The position numbers were made by a program, and so were the translations under genes. A DNA stretch of 64,000 nt, from contig NC_013960.1 in the NCBI RefSeq assembly GCF_000024725.1, forward strand, positions 1,758,261-1,822,260. Direction: 5' to 3'. The notes under the pieces are model-generated. The model made no database searches, was not told the origin of the DNA, and was given only the letters and a program-made list of their open reading frames with translations. The DNA comes from Nitrosococcus halophilus Nc 4 (GTDB taxonomy: Bacteria; Pseudomonadota; Gammaproteobacteria; Nitrosococcales; Nitrosococcaceae). Shown in pieces: positions 1 to 8,848 of this stretch; the first letter of the stretch is position 1, and each line of letters opens with the position of its first letter.

Positions 1-30
1 TTTATTTTAGGAGAATTAACAAGCAGCGAT

Positions 31-45
31 ATGGGAACCGCTATA
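31..45 (+). repeat. Copy of a short dispersed repeat (GGGAACCGCTATA)
   Basis: The 15-bp string atgggaaccgctata at 31-45 recurs exactly at 2788-2802, just upstream of the caspase gene, where it is one arm of a palindrome. A shorter version (tagcggttcc) lies at 3673-3682. The caspase gene is therefore flanked by copies. Bases 1-94 hold no gene I can support. Confidence 0.4.
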
Positions 46-94
46 TTCATAAAGCCTGTTACCTACGAACGCAATGACAATATCCCTGTAGGCG

Positions 95-2578
95 TCAGTT
101 CGCCCAAACTTGGCTAAGCATCGAATCCCAAACGGCTGCTTGTGATTCAAAAGAGACAGGCACGAAGAAAAATTGTCCACCGGAGTGGCCCGCGTGTCGA
201 ATGGGGGCAAATTCGGGAACTTGGTCGAAATCCTGAGCCTGAGCTGCATCGGTGACGAGTGCCGAGACCTGGCGGTAAAGCCGCTGTCCTTCTAGGATTT
301 CAGAGTTACGTTGCAAGGTGTTAATCAGCGCCCTAGCAAAGATTGAGTGGCCACCGCCACCCCCATCAAGGACCGGTTGGAGTCCTCCTGAACTCAATGC
401 TTCCCGAGAGCGTTTCTTCAGCAGTTGTTTTACCCATTCGGCTCGTTTTTCCGCGGTCATTCCTGCTTCTAAACGTGCCACGGAGCTGCGGGTCAAAGCA
501 CCAGAGTAGCAAGAGTCCGAGATCACAAGAAGATGTCGGCTTGCCATAATCTTTAATAGGTCCGTTACGTTCTGTACGGAAATCCAGTTTGCGTTGCTGT
601 CAGGTTCGGCGTCAACCGGTAGCCAATGGCCACGATCGTTTACTTTATCCAAAGTTCCATGGCCTGCATAGTAAATCAGCAAGTTGTCATCTTCCGATAG
701 GTTCTTCCGATAGTCATTGAGTGCCTTCATGATTTCGTAACGGGTGGCGTTTAGCAGCACCTGGGTTTTGAACCCATATTTATTTTTCAGGATATCGCCG
801 AGAACCTCAGCGTCGCGCATGGCTGTATCCAAGTGAGGAAGATGCTGGTACTTATTGTTGCCGATAACTAGGGCGTAATACTCCCCAAACAGGGATGGAG
901 GTAACAAATGTTTAGGTGGAGTGTCGTCTTGAGGTAGTGGCAGCGCGACCAGGTCGCTGGCTGGCGAACGTTCTGGTACCAATGTGAATTCGATCGCCGA
1001 CCGCTTGCCATTACGGTCCACAGCAACGATGCTGACCAGGGTTTTCTCTCCCCGGAGGGGCACGTTAGCCTTGAACAAGCCCTGATCATCCACCCTTTGT
1101 TCCTGCTCGTTGACAGTGAGTGACAGCAGTCCCCCGGGTGCCACGATTTTACCCACTACTGGCCGAGCTTCAAGTCCAGAGCGGGTATGGGCGGCGGGAG
1201 TCCCCCGGCTAATAACGAGTGGCGGTTCAATGACTTCGATGGTGGGTGCAACCGCAGCCAGTTTTTTGCTGGCTCCTTGTCCTTGGGCAAGTGCCTTCTC
1301 TCTACTTTCGGTTGCTAACAGGGTTTCAAGTTCTTTGATCCGAGCTTTCTGTTGCTCCAGACTTTCCGACTGCTTTTGATTTATTCGCTCCAGCTCAAGT
1401 AGCTGCTGTTGCTTAAACTGGGCCAGTTTGGCGCTTGATTTTTTATCCTGCTGTTCTAGATCGGTTCTTGCTTTCTGCAACTGTTCCTGAGTTGCCGTCA
1501 GTTGTTGGCGCAGTGCGGTTATGTCCTCATTGCGGTGGCCTAGTTCCGCTTTGAGCGTCTTGATTTCCTCGGTAGTGTCTGTGGCAAAGCGGGCCGCTCC
1601 TTGTTTCAGGTGTTTCAAAGTCTGCCGCTGTTGTACTGCGGTCTCTTCCAACCGGACGATGAGTTGCTGCTTACGGTAGAGTTTCGCCTTCTGCTCCCGC
1701 AATTGGGCCTCGAGGCGCAAAATTTCGCTGGATCTACCGCTATCTGCCAGTGCCGCTTTCTTCTGAGCGAGTTGTTCCTGTAGGGTGTTCAGCTCCTGTT
1801 GGCTACGGTTGACTCCACTCTGGCGGCGCTGTAGTTCTGTTTGTGTTTGCTCAAGTTTGTGCCGTGCCTTTTGGAGTTTCAGTCTAAGAGAATCGGCTTC
1901 TCGTTTGTAATGGGTCGCGTCTTTTCTGAGCTGTTCCAGTTGCTGGCTGATCCCTTCCACGGAGGATGCAAAAGCGATCTGCTTTTCCTCTAGCCCTGAT
2001 GCTTTACGGTACCAGTTCAGGGCTTCAACGAGGTTCTGTTTGACTCCCAGACCTTTCTCATATAAGAAACCTAAATTGATTTGTGCTGGCTCATAGCCCT
2101 GTTGGGCTGCTAGGCGATACCATTTGGCGGCTGCTTGGTAATCTGGTGGCAGTCCCAAGCCTTTTTCAAAAATTTCCCCCACATAGGTTTGGGCCTCAGG
2201 ATCACCCTGTTTTGCCTGGGGCAGCCAGACCTTGAGGGCAGTGGCATAGTTAGCGCGGTCATAAGCGACATATTCGCCGCCTCTCACGGCGCAATCTTTG
2301 GCGGTGGTGCGAAGGGGACGCCGGGCTGTCATATAGGTGAAACGGGTTCCCAATCTCCTGACTTGGGGAGGCAGCAAACAGTCGACCACCTGCATTTGGT
2401 CGACTTCGTTGATGCCAGATGGGGCATTCAATTGTTCAGCTTCGAGGGGGCGCTTAGAAGCACAAGAATTCAACAGCAACCATAGGGTTACCAGCGCCAA
2501 AACTCGAATTACTACAGCCAGGTTATTGTTGCCGGTGTACAAAAAACTCCCCTTGTCCACACGCATATGTTTTGTCAC
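95..2578 (-). CDS. Caspase-family (peptidase C14) lipoprotein with Sel1 repeats and long coiled coil
   Basis: The 827-residue product starts at a GTG (2578), with an ATG four codons in as an alternative. A hydrophobic segment near residues 20-38 ends in a lipobox-like LLNSC, so it is probably an outer-membrane or periplasmic lipoprotein. Two Sel1/TPR-like repeats (about residues 110-195, with AAKWYRLAA and ALNWYRKA signatures) are followed by a Gln/Glu/Lys-rich coiled coil (about 210-425). A C-terminal caspase fold follows from about residue 565. The catalytic dyad is visible as His640 in YYAGHG and Cys690 in SDSCYSG. Known caspase-like (metacaspase/orthocaspase) domains cleave after Arg/Lys or act as signalling proteases; the substrate here is unknown. 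The gene stands alone and no obvious partner is adjacent. The domain assignment is firm and the biological role is open. Confidence 0.85.
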   Translation of the reverse strand: MTKHMRVDKGSFLYTGNNNLAVVIRVLALVTLWLLLNSCASKRPLEAEQLNAPSGINEVDQMQVVDCLLPPQVRRLGTRFTYMTARRPLRTTAKDCAVRGGEYVAYDRANYATALKVWLPQAKQGDPEAQTYVGEIFEKGLGLPPDYQAAAKWYRLAAQQGYEPAQINLGFLYEKGLGVKQNLVEALNWYRKASGLEEKQIAFASSVEGISQQLEQLRKDATHYKREADSLRLKLQKARHKLEQTQTELQRRQSGVNRSQQELNTLQEQLAQKKAALADSGRSSEILRLEAQLREQKAKLYRKQQLIVRLEETAVQQRQTLKHLKQGAARFATDTTEEIKTLKAELGHRNEDITALRQQLTATQEQLQKARTDLEQQDKKSSAKLAQFKQQQLLELERINQKQSESLEQQKARIKELETLLATESREKALAQGQGASKKLAAVAPTIEVIEPPLVISRGTPAAHTRSGLEARPVVGKIVAPGGLLSLTVNEQEQRVDDQGLFKANVPLRGEKTLVSIVAVDRNGKRSAIEFTLVPERSPASDLVALPLPQDDTPPKHLLPPSLFGEYYALVIGNNKYQHLPHLDTAMRDAEVLGDILKNKYGFKTQVLLNATRYEIMKALNDYRKNLSEDDNLLIYYAGHGTLDKVNDRGHWLPVDAEPDSNANWISVQNVTDLLKIMASRHLLVISDSCYSGALTRSSVARLEAGMTAEKRAEWVKQLLKKRSREALSSGGLQPVLDGGGGGHSIFARALINTLQRNSEILEGQRLYRQVSALVTDAAQAQDFDQVPEFAPIRHAGHSGGQFFFVPVSFESQAAVWDSMLSQVWAN

Positions 2579-2769
2579 TTTCCGCTCTGGAGCAGCGGAT
2601 TGCTTTAAAGAACGGCTCTTCTTTGCTGATCTTGAATTTGAAGGTGGGGATTAATTTCACCGAAGAATATTGGGTACAACACCATCGTCTAATTGAGTTG
2701 CTTTGTTTGTGATTTTGTTTTATGGGACTCTACCATAGAAAAATCAAATCATTAATTCAGGGCAGATCC

Positions 2770-2802
2770 TATAGCGGTTCCATCTAAATGGGAACCGCTA
2801 TA
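2770..2802. repeat. 12-bp inverted repeat TATAGCGGTTCC...GGAACCGCTATA
   Basis: A perfect 12-bp inverted repeat with a 9-nt loop lies between the psiE-like gene and the caspase gene, both on the minus strand. It could be a transcription terminator for the psiE-like gene, although no T-run follows. The exact recurrence of one arm at 31-45 suggests instead a repetitive palindromic element. The remaining 2579-2822 intergenic sequence is AT-rich and shows no gene. Confidence 0.45.
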
Positions 2803-2822
2803 AATCAGTGGGAGGCACTTTA

Positions 2823-3257
2823 TTACTCCTTTCTTTTAGGGGGGGACCTGGAATGGAGTGGAAATATCCGTTTAATCAGGTAGAAAGCTACTGCAAGCGC
2901 AATCACGATGGCGGCAATCCCAATTAGGGTCAAGCTAGATAATTCCTTCACGTCTAAGATGATGATCTTACGGGCGATGGCGATCATCGCCACCTCTAAC
3001 ACCACCTGCACATGGAGAACTTTTTCATCGAAATACACCTTAATGGTTTCCAGAAGTTCAATCCCGATCAGTACCAGTAGAAAAAAGCCGAAGATATCCA
3101 GCAACTGATCCACATCGAGCAGCAGTACAGGCGGCGCGATAAGGTCTTTTACGATGAGCCAGCCCAGGTCAATGGTCGTCATGAGTAGAACAAAAGCCAT
3201 CATCACAATGAGAGCAAGGACAATGATCTGCTCAAATACTTTCAGGAAATCTCTCAT
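2823..3257 (-). CDS. PsiE-like (phosphate-starvation-inducible) membrane protein
   Basis: The product has 144 residues and four hydrophobic segments (about 10-32, 48-68, 82-100, 108-128) separated by short charged loops, ending in a basic tail rich in Arg/Lys/Pro. The spacing and the VVLEVAMIAIARKIIILD stretch match the PsiE/DUF2664-type family of small inner-membrane proteins. PsiE in Escherichia coli is phosphate-starvation inducible, but its biochemical function is unknown, so only membrane location is inferred. It is transcribed in the same direction as the caspase gene but is separated from it by about 240 bp containing an inverted repeat, so co-transcription is doubtful. Confidence 0.65.
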   Translation of the reverse strand: MRDFLKVFEQIIVLALIVMMAFVLLMTTIDLGWLIVKDLIAPPVLLLDVDQLLDIFGFFLLVLIGIELLETIKVYFDEKVLHVQVVLEVAMIAIARKIIILDVKELSSLTLIGIAAIVIALAVAFYLIKRIFPLHSRSPPKRKE

Positions 3258-3392
3258 GGATTTTCTCTAACTCGAGTGTTGTTGCCATAGGTTCTGCAAG
3301 CATCAAGAATAGCTGTTGAATTTATAAGTATAAGAAAAAAATTAGTTTTTTGAGGGGCGATGTTTTTCTATGTAAAAAACTAATGATAAAAA

Positions 3393-3429
3393 TTGACACA
3401 GATAGTATTTATTATGATAATAATTCGCA
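3393..3429 (+). promoter_or_regulatory. Fur-box promoter of hemP
   Basis: TTGACA at 3393-3398 and GATAAT at 3416-3421, spaced 17 nt, make a good sigma-70 promoter. A 7-1-7 Fur-like site (TGATAAT-A-ATTCGCA, 3415-3429, 12 of 14 positions of TGATAAT-n-ATTATCA) overlaps the -10 box, the classical position for iron-dependent repression. This placement excludes any hemP start codon upstream of about 3430. Confidence 0.75.
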
Positions 3430-3454
3430 TTCGAGAATTATGCAGGTTGGAATA

Positions 3455-3658
3455 ATGAGGGATGGCGTTAATAAAGTGAATACTTCTTTGCCTGAAAAAA
3501 AAGGGGCAAGTGTTTCCCCCTCTCCAGGGGACAAGGCCCGTCTGCGCTTACATAGCACCACTTTGTTTACCCACAACCGCGAAGTGATTATCGAACATGA
3601 GGGGGAAGAATACCGCTTGCGCATCACCAGTAAGGGAAAGTTAATACTGACTAAATAA
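3455..3658 (+). CDS. hemP: HemP family hemin uptake protein
   Basis: The 67-residue product has a C-terminal half with the HemP signature: a hydrophobic LHSTTLFTHNREVIIEHEG stretch followed by YRLRITSKGKLILTK. The open frame extends upstream to 3350, but the promoter and Fur box lie inside that extension. The start is therefore placed at ATG 3455, which has an AGG 8 nt upstream; ATG 3440 is the alternative. HemP proteins are small, Fur-repressed proteins encoded next to heme receptor genes and needed for full expression or function of heme uptake in several proteobacteria. Here it sits about 215 bp before a TonB-dependent receptor, with which it is probably co-regulated. Confidence 0.8.
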   Translation: MRDGVNKVNTSLPEKKGASVSPSPGDKARLRLHSTTLFTHNREVIIEHEGEEYRLRITSKGKLILTK

Positions 3659-3873
3659 TTTAAAACCGTAGCTAGCGGTTCCAAAATACTCTTTCACCCA
3701 TCAATTTCAGCAGAGCTACGTTCCCGTTAGGGCGGAGTTCCTTCAGTTAAAAGAAAAAATAGAGATTAGGATACCTAGCCAGCCATCTTTTGTTCTCTGA
3801 TGTCCTCCATCAAAAGACAGCCAGCCATGGTTTTTTACCCCAGAAATTTTTTGGTCGGAGGGAAAATTGAGCA

Positions 3874-6192
3874 ATGTGGCGGATTCAAGGTTGGTACAGC
3901 GGGGAATGTTTTTTGGGTTTGGCGGCTATCTCACCGCTCTCTTACAAAACCATCCGTGAAGGTAATGCATTCTCGGCCACCAGGGGGAGAACTAGTCTTC
4001 AGTCATACGCTACGGTGCGGTGGCTTGTCCATTGCTCCTTCACCTTAGGCGTTCTAGGCATACTGTTGGGTGTGCAGGGACAGACGATGGCCGCTGAAAC
4101 AGGGGAGGATAATCTTAAGCTACCCGGTATTGAAGTAAGGGCGGTACGTCAAGGGGGTGCCCTCGATACCCTCTCCCGCAACGTCACTCGGATCACGCGG
4201 GAGGAAATTGAGAAGCAGCAGGAAACGACCCAGAGCGTCGCAGAAATTCTGGGTAGAATGGTACCGGGGATGGCGCCTGCAAGCCAGACCTTTACCAACT
4301 TTAATCAGACCTTGCGCGGCCGCGACGTCCTGGTACTGATTGATGGTGTTCCCATGAATACCAACCGGAATATCTCCCGAGACCTGTTTAATATTAAAGC
4401 GTCGGCGATCGAAAGCATCGAAGTCGTTAATGGTGGTAGCTCCGTTTATGGCGGCGGTGCAGCTGGCGGCATCATTCATATCAACACCTTGCAGGGGCGA
4501 CGAACGGAGGGTGTGGAGTTTGAAACCGTTTTGGGTGGCAGTAGCAGCTTGACCGAGCTTGATGATGAAGCCCTCAGCGGCCGATTGACACAAAAGGTCT
4601 TGGGCAAAACGGGACCGGTGGATTACACCTTTTCCTTTAGTGGCGAACAGACGCAGGGCTTCTTCGATGCGGAAGGTGACCGTATTCCGCCAGAACCTAG
4701 CCAGGGCGACCTTTCGGACACGGGCACGTTGGATGTACTAGGCAAACTCGGTTATGAATTTGGTGCCGATCAACGGCTTGAACTGACCGCTAGTTATTTC
4801 GACCAGGAACAGGATACGGATTTTATTTCCGATCCGGCAGTAAATGATTTTCCACCGGGGAGCGTGAAGGCACGGGCAGTGAAAGGGCTACAGCTCGACG
4901 AGCAGACGGCGAATGAAAATCTTTTCCTTAATTTGGGCTATACCAAAAAGGATCTCTTAGGGAGTAAGATTCAAGCCCAAGCCTACTATCGTGATTACCA
5001 CAGTCGCTTTTTTCCTTTTGATGGGCGCCCATTCAGCGGCTGGAATGCTTTAGCGCAGACTTTTCTGGATTCGCAAGTTAGCGGGGGACGTCTGACCATC
5101 GACACGCCTTTCTCGCCGTTGGAAGGTGTGGATGCCTTCCTGCTCTGGGGTGCTGACCTCAATCATGAAGAGACGGAACAGCCGGCCACCATTTTCAATG
5201 GTGACGTCTTTGATGCCTCGGGGGGCAGGGTTTTCGAGGTGACCGACAAGGAGCGAACTTTCGTGCCGGAGACGACAACGGAGTCCTATGGGGTTTTCGG
5301 CCAACTCGAAGTAATACCGCTGGACCAGGTGATCCTGCGGGGGGGGATTCGCCATGAATGGGTAGACGTCAGCTTTGATGGTTTTGTTACCCTGGGACAG
5401 CGCAATGAGATCGAAGGCGGTGAGATTCATTATTCCGAAACCACCTTTAACGCGGGTGTGGTTTATACTCCTGTCTCTCCTCTCGATCTTTATTTCAACT
5501 TTTCCCAATCCTTTGAACTTCCAGATATTGGCCTGCAGCTGCGCTTTGCGCCTGAAGGCTTCGATGTCAGCGATTCCAACCTAGAACCCCGGATCACAGA
5601 CAACTTTGAGGTAGGGGTGCGGGGGCGCTTTGGTGGCCTGAGAGTCTCTGCCGCAGGGTTCTACAGCGAGTCTGATTTGGGTCGGGTGTTCGTCGAGAAT
5701 TTCTCGCTGGTGCAGGAGCGTACACCCGAGCATATCTATGGCGCTGAGGGCAGTTTGGATTATGCCTTTAGCGATCGGCTAAAAATCGGTGGCACTTTTA
5801 CCTGGCAGGAAGGGGAGCGGGAGGATCCGGCTACGGGTGAAGATATCGCTCTGAACGGTTTCCGCATCTCACCCTTGAAGTTGACTGGCTATGCAGAGTA
5901 CAGCCCCTTCTACTGGTGGAACGCTCGGCTGCAGGTGCTCTATTCCGGCAACCGTGATGATGCCGCAGAAGATGGGGTTGGTTTCGGTGGTCGAGAGGTG
6001 GAGGACTATACCGTCGTTGATTTGTATAGTAGCTTCGATGCGGGTCCCGGCACTTTGCGAATTGGTATTGAGAACCTGCTGAACAACCAATATCAGACCG
6101 TATTTGGCCAGTTGCTACGTAACGGGCGGAACACGAGTAATATCGCCGCCCGTGGTGCGACCGCGCGGGTGTCTTACACCTTGAGGTGGTAA
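3874..6192 (+). CDS. TonB-dependent siderophore receptor, IutA-like
   Basis: This 772-residue outer-membrane receptor has a plug domain (about residues 85-215) with the typical LRGRDVLVLIDGVPMN, SIEVVNGGSSVYGGGAAGGII and IEN-LL-N-YQTVFGQ features. A 22-strand-type beta barrel follows and ends in an aromatic Trp (TLRW) preceded by alternating hydrophobics. Overall order and several segments resemble the ferric-aerobactin receptor IutA. An SD-like GGAGGG lies 11 nt before ATG 3874. However, the hydrophobic signal peptide begins only near residue 52 (cleavage after TMAAE), so GTG 4015 is a plausible shorter start. The gene follows hemP, so heme is a possible alternative ligand. The ligand cannot be fixed from sequence. 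Confidence 0.88.
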   Translation: MWRIQGWYSGECFLGLAAISPLSYKTIREGNAFSATRGRTSLQSYATVRWLVHCSFTLGVLGILLGVQGQTMAAETGEDNLKLPGIEVRAVRQGGALDTLSRNVTRITREEIEKQQETTQSVAEILGRMVPGMAPASQTFTNFNQTLRGRDVLVLIDGVPMNTNRNISRDLFNIKASAIESIEVVNGGSSVYGGGAAGGIIHINTLQGRRTEGVEFETVLGGSSSLTELDDEALSGRLTQKVLGKTGPVDYTFSFSGEQTQGFFDAEGDRIPPEPSQGDLSDTGTLDVLGKLGYEFGADQRLELTASYFDQEQDTDFISDPAVNDFPPGSVKARAVKGLQLDEQTANENLFLNLGYTKKDLLGSKIQAQAYYRDYHSRFFPFDGRPFSGWNALAQTFLDSQVSGGRLTIDTPFSPLEGVDAFLLWGADLNHEETEQPATIFNGDVFDASGGRVFEVTDKERTFVPETTTESYGVFGQLEVIPLDQVILRGGIRHEWVDVSFDGFVTLGQRNEIEGGEIHYSETTFNAGVVYTPVSPLDLYFNFSQSFELPDIGLQLRFAPEGFDVSDSNLEPRITDNFEVGVRGRFGGLRVSAAGFYSESDLGRVFVENFSLVQERTPEHIYGAEGSLDYAFSDRLKIGGTFTWQEGEREDPATGEDIALNGFRISPLKLTGYAEYSPFYWWNARLQVLYSGNRDDAAEDGVGFGGREVEDYTVVDLYSSFDAGPGTLRIGIENLLNNQYQTVFGQLLRNGRNTSNIAARGATARVSYTLRW

Positions 6193-6289
6193 TGCCCATG
6201 TCTTGCCTGGCGAATGGAAGGCCCCGATAATTGACGGGTGTTGGTGCATTCCGGGACGGGCGCTATTTTGCCACGGAGCGCTCGGCCCA

Positions 6290-6943
6290 TCAGGAGGAGC
6301 GTTTGGCGATAAAATCGATGATGGCTGCCATTGCCGCTTCCCAATTTTCTGTTTCCGTGCGCCCTGAGGCTTTACGGGGTTTAAAACTGTGGTCACCGTC
6401 ATCCACCCAGTAGATCTGAATGGCTTCGGATAGCCCATAATGGGTCACTTCCGTGGCTTTTCCAAAGGGATCCCGGGTCCCTTGGCAGATCAGGGTAGGG
6501 GTTTTCAGGGCTTGGAGATGGGGCGTCCTTAACTGCTGGGGTTTTCCTGGCGGATGAAAGGGATAACCGAGACAGATAAGCCCAGCCACCCCTTGTTCAT
6601 CGGCAATTAGGCTGGCCATGCGCCCCCCTAGGGATTTGCCACCAATGAGAAGCCGCTGCCGCGGACAGCCCCCATCCACCATGGATGTGATCATACACCG
6701 CCAGGTCTCTAGCAATACCGGTTCCCGGTCTGGCGGTTTTTTCTTGCCTTGGTGCCGTGCCTGCATATAAGGAAATTCAAAGCGCGCCACCCGTAGGCCA
6801 CCGATACTTTTGCCTTGGGCCGCCAGATCCTCGGCGAAGGCCACCATAAAAGGGGAGTCCATGCCCACACCGGCACCATGGGCCAATAGGAGGGTCCAGG
6901 CAGCTTCCTTGGGGCCTGTCCAGAGTAATTTTGATGTTTCCAT
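6290..6943 (-). CDS. Alpha/beta hydrolase of the KANL3/Tex30 type
   Basis: The 217-residue cytoplasmic hydrolase has a complete catalytic triad. The nucleophile Ser104 lies in GGKSLGG, the acid Asp158 in GTRDPFG, and His185 in DDGDHSF. An oxyanion-type LLLAHGAG motif sits at residues 18-25. Its length fits the compact dienelactone-hydrolase-like group often annotated as KANL3/Tex30 hydrolases. The substrate is unknown. It is convergent with the TonB receptor gene and has no operon partner, so context does not narrow its role. Confidence 0.8.
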   Translation of the reverse strand: METSKLLWTGPKEAAWTLLLAHGAGVGMDSPFMVAFAEDLAAQGKSIGGLRVARFEFPYMQARHQGKKKPPDREPVLLETWRCMITSMVDGGCPRQRLLIGGKSLGGRMASLIADEQGVAGLICLGYPFHPPGKPQQLRTPHLQALKTPTLICQGTRDPFGKATEVTHYGLSEAIQIYWVDDGDHSFKPRKASGRTETENWEAAMAAIIDFIAKRSS

Positions 6944-7017
6944 GGGAAGGACTCAAATTTCTCTTTAAAAAAGGTTATTAGCCTATTGCTTGGAAAAAAA
7001 CATTAAAGTAAATTAAA

Positions 7018-7032
7018 TAATAATAATTATCG
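7018..7032 (+). promoter_or_regulatory. Fur box upstream of the HMA-like gene
   Basis: TAATAAT-A-ATTATCG matches the 7-1-7 Fur consensus TGATAAT-n-ATTATCA at 12 of 14 positions and lies 34 nt before the GTG start at 7066. The surrounding sequence is very AT-rich. This predicts iron-repressed expression of the downstream gene. Confidence 0.65.
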
Positions 7033-7065
7033 TTTTTATTAGATAAGCAAAAAGGGGTAAGTAAA

Positions 7066-7434
7066 GTGGCATACTATATCCATAGTTTACCGGGTAGGTT
7101 ACGGGTCCGTTCACCCTTTATTAAACATTATCCCACCCAAGCTGAAGTCCTCAAGGGACGGATCGCCGGTTTGCCGGGTGTCCAATCCGTTAAAATCAAC
7201 CCCCATGCCCGCAGTATTACCGTTCTCTACCACGCTCAAGAATTAGCCGCTGATACCCTCTTGGAGATGTTTGAGGAAGTCGGGTGCTTGGAGAGTGCCC
7301 TACCCAGCCGTGATCGCTCCGCTGCGGCAGTCAAAGCTGGTGAAATGTTTGGCAAGGCCGTATTTGATGTCTTTATTGCCAAGGCCCTGGAGCGTTCCGT
7401 GGTTTCCTTGTTAGCTGCTCTTAAGTCGAGATAG
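7066..7434 (+). CDS. HMA-2 domain protein, metal-transport associated
   Basis: The 122-residue product has an N-terminal half with the ferredoxin-like HMA-2 pattern: YIHSLPGRLRVRS, then GLPGVQSVKINPHARSITVLY. It lacks the CxxC metal ligand pair of classical HMA domains. The family's conserved feature is the HxxPGRxRxR segment instead. The C-terminal half (about 80-122) is Ala-rich, amphipathic or weakly hydrophobic, and may touch the membrane. The GTG start has an AAGGGG ribosome-binding site about 8 nt upstream. A Fur-like box upstream suggests a role under iron limitation. Similar proteins often accompany P-type ATPases or iron genes, but none is adjacent here. Confidence 0.65.
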   Translation: MAYYIHSLPGRLRVRSPFIKHYPTQAEVLKGRIAGLPGVQSVKINPHARSITVLYHAQELAADTLLEMFEEVGCLESALPSRDRSAAAVKAGEMFGKAVFDVFIAKALERSVVSLLAALKSR

Positions 7435-7785
7435 GGAGGAAGGGGGCTCAGAGTTGAGACCTGCTATATGCTTGTGCCCTCCTCAATAATCCCGCTCTTT
7501 ACAAATAATCCTAACCTATTACGCTTTTATTTAAAGAGGGTTAATGAGCAAATAGGTCCCACCTAAAAGAAAAATCAAATCGAGAAAGTGTGAATTTATA
7601 GTGCAAGGATCTGCATGAGCTATTTAGAAATCTTCTCCCAGAGAGTCTCCGGCCTCGCGATACCCTGGAAGTAAGACAGGCCGAGGACTCCATGGTGATG
7701 GAGGAAATGCCGATAGCCGAGTCGGAAACATCTAGCGAGGTTATTTCTCTTCCAATGGGTATCAGTTAGCCAAAGAAGGGGGCTC
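7435..7785. other. Intergenic stretch without a supported gene
   Basis: This is about 350 bp between the HMA-like gene and the lysozyme-like gene. Open frames on the minus strand continue antisense into the next gene, and their translations resemble no protein. No hairpin, repeat or clear promoter was recognised. Confidence 0.4.
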
Positions 7786-8598
7786 ATGCCAAGCGTTTCG
7801 CTGACCAAAGGGCTTAGGTCGGAATACCAGACACTATTCGATAGCTGCGTCATCGATAGCGGCAAGAGCGGCGAGGTGGAGGCTCTCATCACTAAGCTGG
7901 GCAATCATCGCGAACGCTATTTCGCTGTTGCTGAGGCGCTGAATATTCCCTGGTATTTCATTACCGTCATTCACAATATGGAATCTTCCCAGGATTTCTC
8001 TTGCCACTTGCACAATGGGGATCCGCTCTCCGCACGCACAGTTCATGTGCCCCAAAACAGGCCTCCTAAGGGCTTACCCCCCTTTAGCTGGGAGGAAAGC
8101 GCTATCGATGCGTTGAAATTGAAGAGGCTTCATAGGTGGCAAGATTGGAGCGTGGCGGGGCTGCTTTACAAGCTGGAAGGTTATAATGGTTGGGGTTATC
8201 GGCTTTATCATCCCCATGTTTTGAGCCCCTATCTTTGGGGTTATTCTAGCCACTACAAGGGCGGTAAATACACCGCAGATGGCCGCTGGTCCGACGCGGC
8301 GGTATCCAAGCAGTGCGGTACGGCGACTCTGCTGCGCCGGATGGCCGAAAAAGCGCTGGTCGAATTACCGCTGCCTCCGCTGAAGCAATCGGTTGCCCGC
8401 CACATGAGGCAGGGACTATCCTGGGTAAGATATTCTAGCCAAGGTCCATTGCCTTATGCCCGAGAACTGCAAGAATTTCTCAATACTTTCCCTGGTATCT
8501 ATATCAAGCCGGATGGTTGGCCCGGGGAAAAGACTTCGGAGGCTTTTCAAAAGGTAACGGGCTATTACTTGCAAGGCGATCCGAGGGTGGGGCAGTGA
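7786..8598 (+). CDS. Putative lysozyme-like peptidoglycan hydrolase with peptidoglycan-binding tail
   Basis: The 270-residue product shows an N-terminal region (about 35-165) with lysozyme-superfamily traits. Glu66 in VIHNMESSQDF is the candidate catalytic acid, followed by the HLHNGDPLSART and YNGWGYRLYHP blocks seen in a family of bacterial lysozyme-like proteins. The C-terminal 55 residues (LQEFLN...PDGWPGEKTSEAFQKVTG) resemble a peptidoglycan-binding-1 repeat, in which a G-x-x-T-xx-A-xx-F pattern is typical. No signal peptide is visible from this start, so export, phage-like holin-dependent release or an upstream start are possible. No phage genes are adjacent. Confidence 0.65.
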   Translation: MPSVSLTKGLRSEYQTLFDSCVIDSGKSGEVEALITKLGNHRERYFAVAEALNIPWYFITVIHNMESSQDFSCHLHNGDPLSARTVHVPQNRPPKGLPPFSWEESAIDALKLKRLHRWQDWSVAGLLYKLEGYNGWGYRLYHPHVLSPYLWGYSSHYKGGKYTADGRWSDAAVSKQCGTATLLRRMAEKALVELPLPPLKQSVARHMRQGLSWVRYSSQGPLPYARELQEFLNTFPGIYIKPDGWPGEKTSEAFQKVTGYYLQGDPRVGQ

Positions 8599-8848
8599 GC
8601 TAGTTATATGGCTTTATCCCTTTAGTCATGTGCTAAGGGGAAATGCTCAGGCTATTTAAAGCCCTAGCCAATGGGATTGGGCCATATTTGCTGCTCTCTT
8701 GTTTCTGGTAATGGTGGGTTTGTTGCAGGCCATCCCTGGCCCGCCCTCTGCGGGCGTGCCGCGCTCAACGCCACCGAGTGTAGCATATAGCATTTCCTTG
8801 AAAAATGAGGCAGGAATACTGACTTACCAGAACCCTAAATTTCTTATC

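Noticed and set aside
16-249. Small minus-strand frame at the window start
   Set aside because: It overlaps the 3' end of the caspase gene in another frame and has no homology signal.
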